Origin: an uncultured Flavobacterium sp.
GTDB lineage: Bacteria > Bacteroidota > Bacteroidia > Flavobacteriales > Flavobacteriaceae
NCBI RefSeq assembly: GCF_946479975.1
Contig: NZ_CAMLIX010000013.1
Span: forward strand, 1-43,300
Reading direction: 5' to 3'
DNA length: 43,300 bases
The position numbers and the translations under genes were made by a program. Each line of letters begins with the position of its first letter. Position 1 is the stretch's first letter. This document shows positions 40,978 through 43,300 of this stretch, one piece after another. Below the pieces are notes generated by a model. The model worked only from the letters and a program-made list of their open reading frames with translations, was not told the origin of the DNA and searched no databases.

Positions 40978-43300
40978 ATGTTCAAAATATTTATACAAAG
41001 ACCAGTACTGGCAACTGTAATTTCCATTTTATTGGTCATTCTAGGTGTACTTGGTTTAACGAAACTGCCTTTACAACAGTTTCCTGATATTGCGCCTCCA
41101 TCGGTTTTGGTAACGGCGGTATATCCTGGAGCTAACGCAGAAACGGTTTTACGTTCTGTAGCACCTTCTATCGAAGAGTCTATAAATGGTGTAGAAAACA
41201 TGACTTACATGAGTTCTACAGCGAGTAACGATGGTAGTTTGGCGATTACTGTTTTCTTTAAACTAGGAACAAATGCGGATCAAGCTGCGGTAAACGTACA
41301 AAACAGAGTTGCTCAAGCGACAAGTCAATTGCCTGCCGAGGTTGTACAGCAAGGTATTATCACGGCGAAACAACAGAACAGTTTCATCATGGCGATTGGT
41401 ATGTACACGGAGGATGAAACAAAATACGATCAGACTTTTGTTGCCAACTATGCTCAGATTAATATTATTCCGGAATTAAAACGTATTCCTGGAGTTGGTT
41501 CTGCTAGTATTTTTGGTGGTGTAAAAGATTACTCTATGCGTGTTTGGTTGAATCCGACACAAATGTCAACTTATAAAGTAACGCCAAATGAAGTTATGGC
41601 AGCGATTCAGGACAAAAGTTTGGAAGCTGCGCCGGGTAAATTTGGTGAAAGAAGTAAAGAAGTTTTTGAATACGTAATTAAATACAAAGGAAAACTTACC
41701 AAACCAGAAGATTATCAAAATATTGCTATTCGTTCTAATCCTGATGGTTCTGTTCTTCGCTTAAAAGATGTAGCGAGAGTTGAATTGGGAGCGTATTCTT
41801 ATAACAGTTTAACACGTTTAAATGGTAAAAAAGGAATTGTAATTGGGGTTATTCAGTTAGCTGGATCGAACTCAAATGATATTCAGATTGCGATCAATAA
41901 AATGATGGAAAAGGCTTCTAAAGATTTTCCAAAAGGCATTAAACACAATATATTCTATAGTACAAAAGTATCTTTAGACCAATCTATCGAACAGGTTGAA
42001 CATACGTTACTGGAAGCTTTTATCTTAGTTTTCATCGTGGTATTTATCTTCCTGCAAGATTTTAGATCAACATTAATCCCGGCTATTGCTGTACCTGTAG
42101 CAATTTTAGGAACGTTCTTCTTCATGCAGTTATTCGGATTCTCGATCAACCTTCTAACGCTTTTCGCATTAATTCTGGCGATCGGTATTGTGGTAGATGA
42201 CGCGATTGTAGTCGTCGAGGCCGTGCATGCGAAAATGGAGCACAAACATCTGTCTCCAAAAGTAGCCACTCATGAAGCAATGCACGAAATAACGGGTGCT
42301 ATTATCTCGATTACGCTGGTAATGGCTGCTGTATTCCTGCCGGTTGGTTTTATGGAAGGCTCTACGGGAGTTTTCTATCGTCAGTTTGCCTTTACGATGG
42401 CAATTGCAATTGTAATTTCGGCTGTTAATGCTTTGACTTTGAGTCCTGCACTTGCTGCTTTATTTTTGAAAGACAATCACGGATCTCAAGATGCAAATGC
42501 GCCTTATGAGAAAAAAGGATTTAAAGAGAAATTCTTTACTGCTTTCAACCGCAGTTTTGATTCGTTGACGAATCGTTATGTTGGTGGATTGAAATTCTTA
42601 ATCAGAAAAAAATGGTTGAGTTTAGGCGGATTGGCTTTAATTACTTTGGCAACTGTTTTATTAGTAAAAACAACTCCTGCAGGATTCATTCCAACAGAAG
42701 ATCAAGGTTTTATTGCTATTGCGGTTAACACGCCATCGGGAACTTCGCTTGACGGAACTCAGAAAGTAATGACTGATGCTGAAAACACCTTAAGAGGTTT
42801 AGATGCTTCACGATTTGTAACAGCGATTTCAGGTTTCAACTTATTGACAAATTCAACAAGTCCATCTTCTGCGGTTGTTTTCGTATTGCTGAAACCAAAC
42901 GAAGAACGAGGTGATATCAAAAATATCGATGAAATCATGAATCAGGTTCGTGGTAAACTGGGCGCTATTTCTGGAGGAAGTTTCTTCGTATTCAGTTTCC
43001 CAACTGTTCCTGGATTTAGTAACGTTGAGGCTTTAGATTTGGTTCTTCAGGATAAAACTGGAGGAAAACTGGATAAATTTAGTGGTATTTCTCAAAATTT
43101 CATTGGCGAATTAATGAAACGTCCAGAAATTGCGGTTGCCTTTACAAGTTTCAAAGCCGATTATCCTCAATTACAATTGGATATCAACGACGAAAAAGCG
43201 AATCAGTTAGGTGTAAATGTAAAAGACATTTTACAAACGATGCAGGCTTATTTTGGTAGTGCACAGGCATCAGATTTCAACAGATTTGGTAAATATTACC
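40978..43300 (+). CDS. RND multidrug efflux permease (AcrB/HAE1 family), 3' truncated by the window edge
   Basis: 774 codons are visible and the frame is open to the end of the window. The N-terminus MFKIFIQRPVLATVISILLV is typical of HAE1 pumps. TM4 carries the proton-relay pair in GIVVDDAIVVVEAVH. The porter-domain stretch LPAEVVQQGIITAKQQN and the FIPTEDQGFIAIAVN start of the second half are present. These are hallmarks of hydrophobic/amphiphilic drug exporters, unlike the VDES variant in the pump at 27125. It starts 12 bases after the adaptor gene under TetR control. A TolC gene probably follows outside the window. Confidence 0.95.
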   Translation, partial: MFKIFIQRPVLATVISILLVILGVLGLTKLPLQQFPDIAPPSVLVTAVYPGANAETVLRSVAPSIEESINGVENMTYMSSTASNDGSLAITVFFKLGTNADQAAVNVQNRVAQATSQLPAEVVQQGIITAKQQNSFIMAIGMYTEDETKYDQTFVANYAQINIIPELKRIPGVGSASIFGGVKDYSMRVWLNPTQMSTYKVTPNEVMAAIQDKSLEAAPGKFGERSKEVFEYVIKYKGKLTKPEDYQNIAIRSNPDGSVLRLKDVARVELGAYSYNSLTRLNGKKGIVIGVIQLAGSNSNDIQIAINKMMEKASKDFPKGIKHNIFYSTKVSLDQSIEQVEHTLLEAFILVFIVVFIFLQDFRSTLIPAIAVPVAILGTFFFMQLFGFSINLLTLFALILAIGIVVDDAIVVVEAVHAKMEHKHLSPKVATHEAMHEITGAIISITLVMAAVFLPVGFMEGSTGVFYRQFAFTMAIAIVISAVNALTLSPALAALFLKDNHGSQDANAPYEKKGFKEKFFTAFNRSFDSLTNRYVGGLKFLIRKKWLSLGGLALITLATVLLVKTTPAGFIPTEDQGFIAIAVNTPSGTSLDGTQKVMTDAENTLRGLDASRFVTAISGFNLLTNSTSPSSAVVFVLLKPNEERGDIKNIDEIMNQVRGKLGAISGGSFFVFSFPTVPGFSNVEALDLVLQDKTGGKLDKFSGISQNFIGELMKRPEIAVAFTSFKADYPQLQLDINDEKANQLGVNVKDILQTMQAYFGSAQASDFNRFGKYY

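Overview
The window looks like chromosomal DNA from a Flavobacterium-type member of the Bacteroidota. The evidence is the low G+C content, promoter-like boxes of the TAnnTTTG type, few Shine-Dalgarno sequences, DUF4374/PepSY iron-locus proteins, BD-FAE-like esterases, and many dispersed palindromic repeats of the kind seen in flavobacterial genomes. No rRNA, tRNA or CRISPR array was found.

Region 1 (1-13.7 kb) is a complete hexuronate (pectin monomer) catabolism locus. A 5'-truncated LacI regulator faces a seven-gene minus-strand unit kduI-kduD-uxaC-kdgK-kdgA-uxaB-uxaA. Upstream of it are two ExuT-like MFS hexuronate importers, and a divergent secreted esterase. UxaC, UxaB and UxaA take galacturonate/glucuronate to KDG. 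KduI and KduD take unsaturated uronates to KDG. KdgK and KdgA then yield pyruvate and glyceraldehyde-3-phosphate. The same LacI-type operator (TGTAATCGATTGCA) lies directly downstream of a -7 box in front of both kduI and the transporter pair, so one repressor probably controls both units.

Region 2 (13.8-17.4 kb) is a broken iron-uptake locus: a PepSY membrane protein, a DUF4374 lipoprotein, then a short TonB-dependent receptor 3' fragment joined head to head with a 5'-truncated AraC regulator. An internal deletion appears to have removed both 5' halves and the shared promoter region.

Region 3 (17.4-25.6 kb) holds a degenerate receiver protein, a 2H phosphoesterase, an unrecognised AT-rich gene bracketed by ~93-bp direct repeats, an AraC regulator with an SDR oxidoreductase, two PepSY-like periplasmic proteins (one frameshifted in an A7 tract), and a LytTR/LytS two-component pair. 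Region 4 (25.7-31.9 kb) is a TolC-RND-adaptor efflux operon divergent from that pair; its RND pump carries an EF-hand-like loop.

Region 5 (31.9-35.1 kb) is the most interesting accessory stretch. It holds a retron-like reverse transcriptase (NAxxH, YADD and VTG motifs) preceded by a DUF3800 protein. An 84-nt intergenic RNA closed by a 13-bp stem lies between the two genes and is a candidate msr-msd. Next come a gene remnant and a GIY-YIG nuclease gene nested in an array of long palindromic repeats. Region 6 (35.1-43.3 kb) has a PfpI-type protein, an MscS channel with a probable homopolymer frameshift, an unknown gene, a cupin, more structured repeats, and a TetR-controlled AcrAB-type efflux operon with a five-copy operator array. 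The AcrB-like gene runs off the window.
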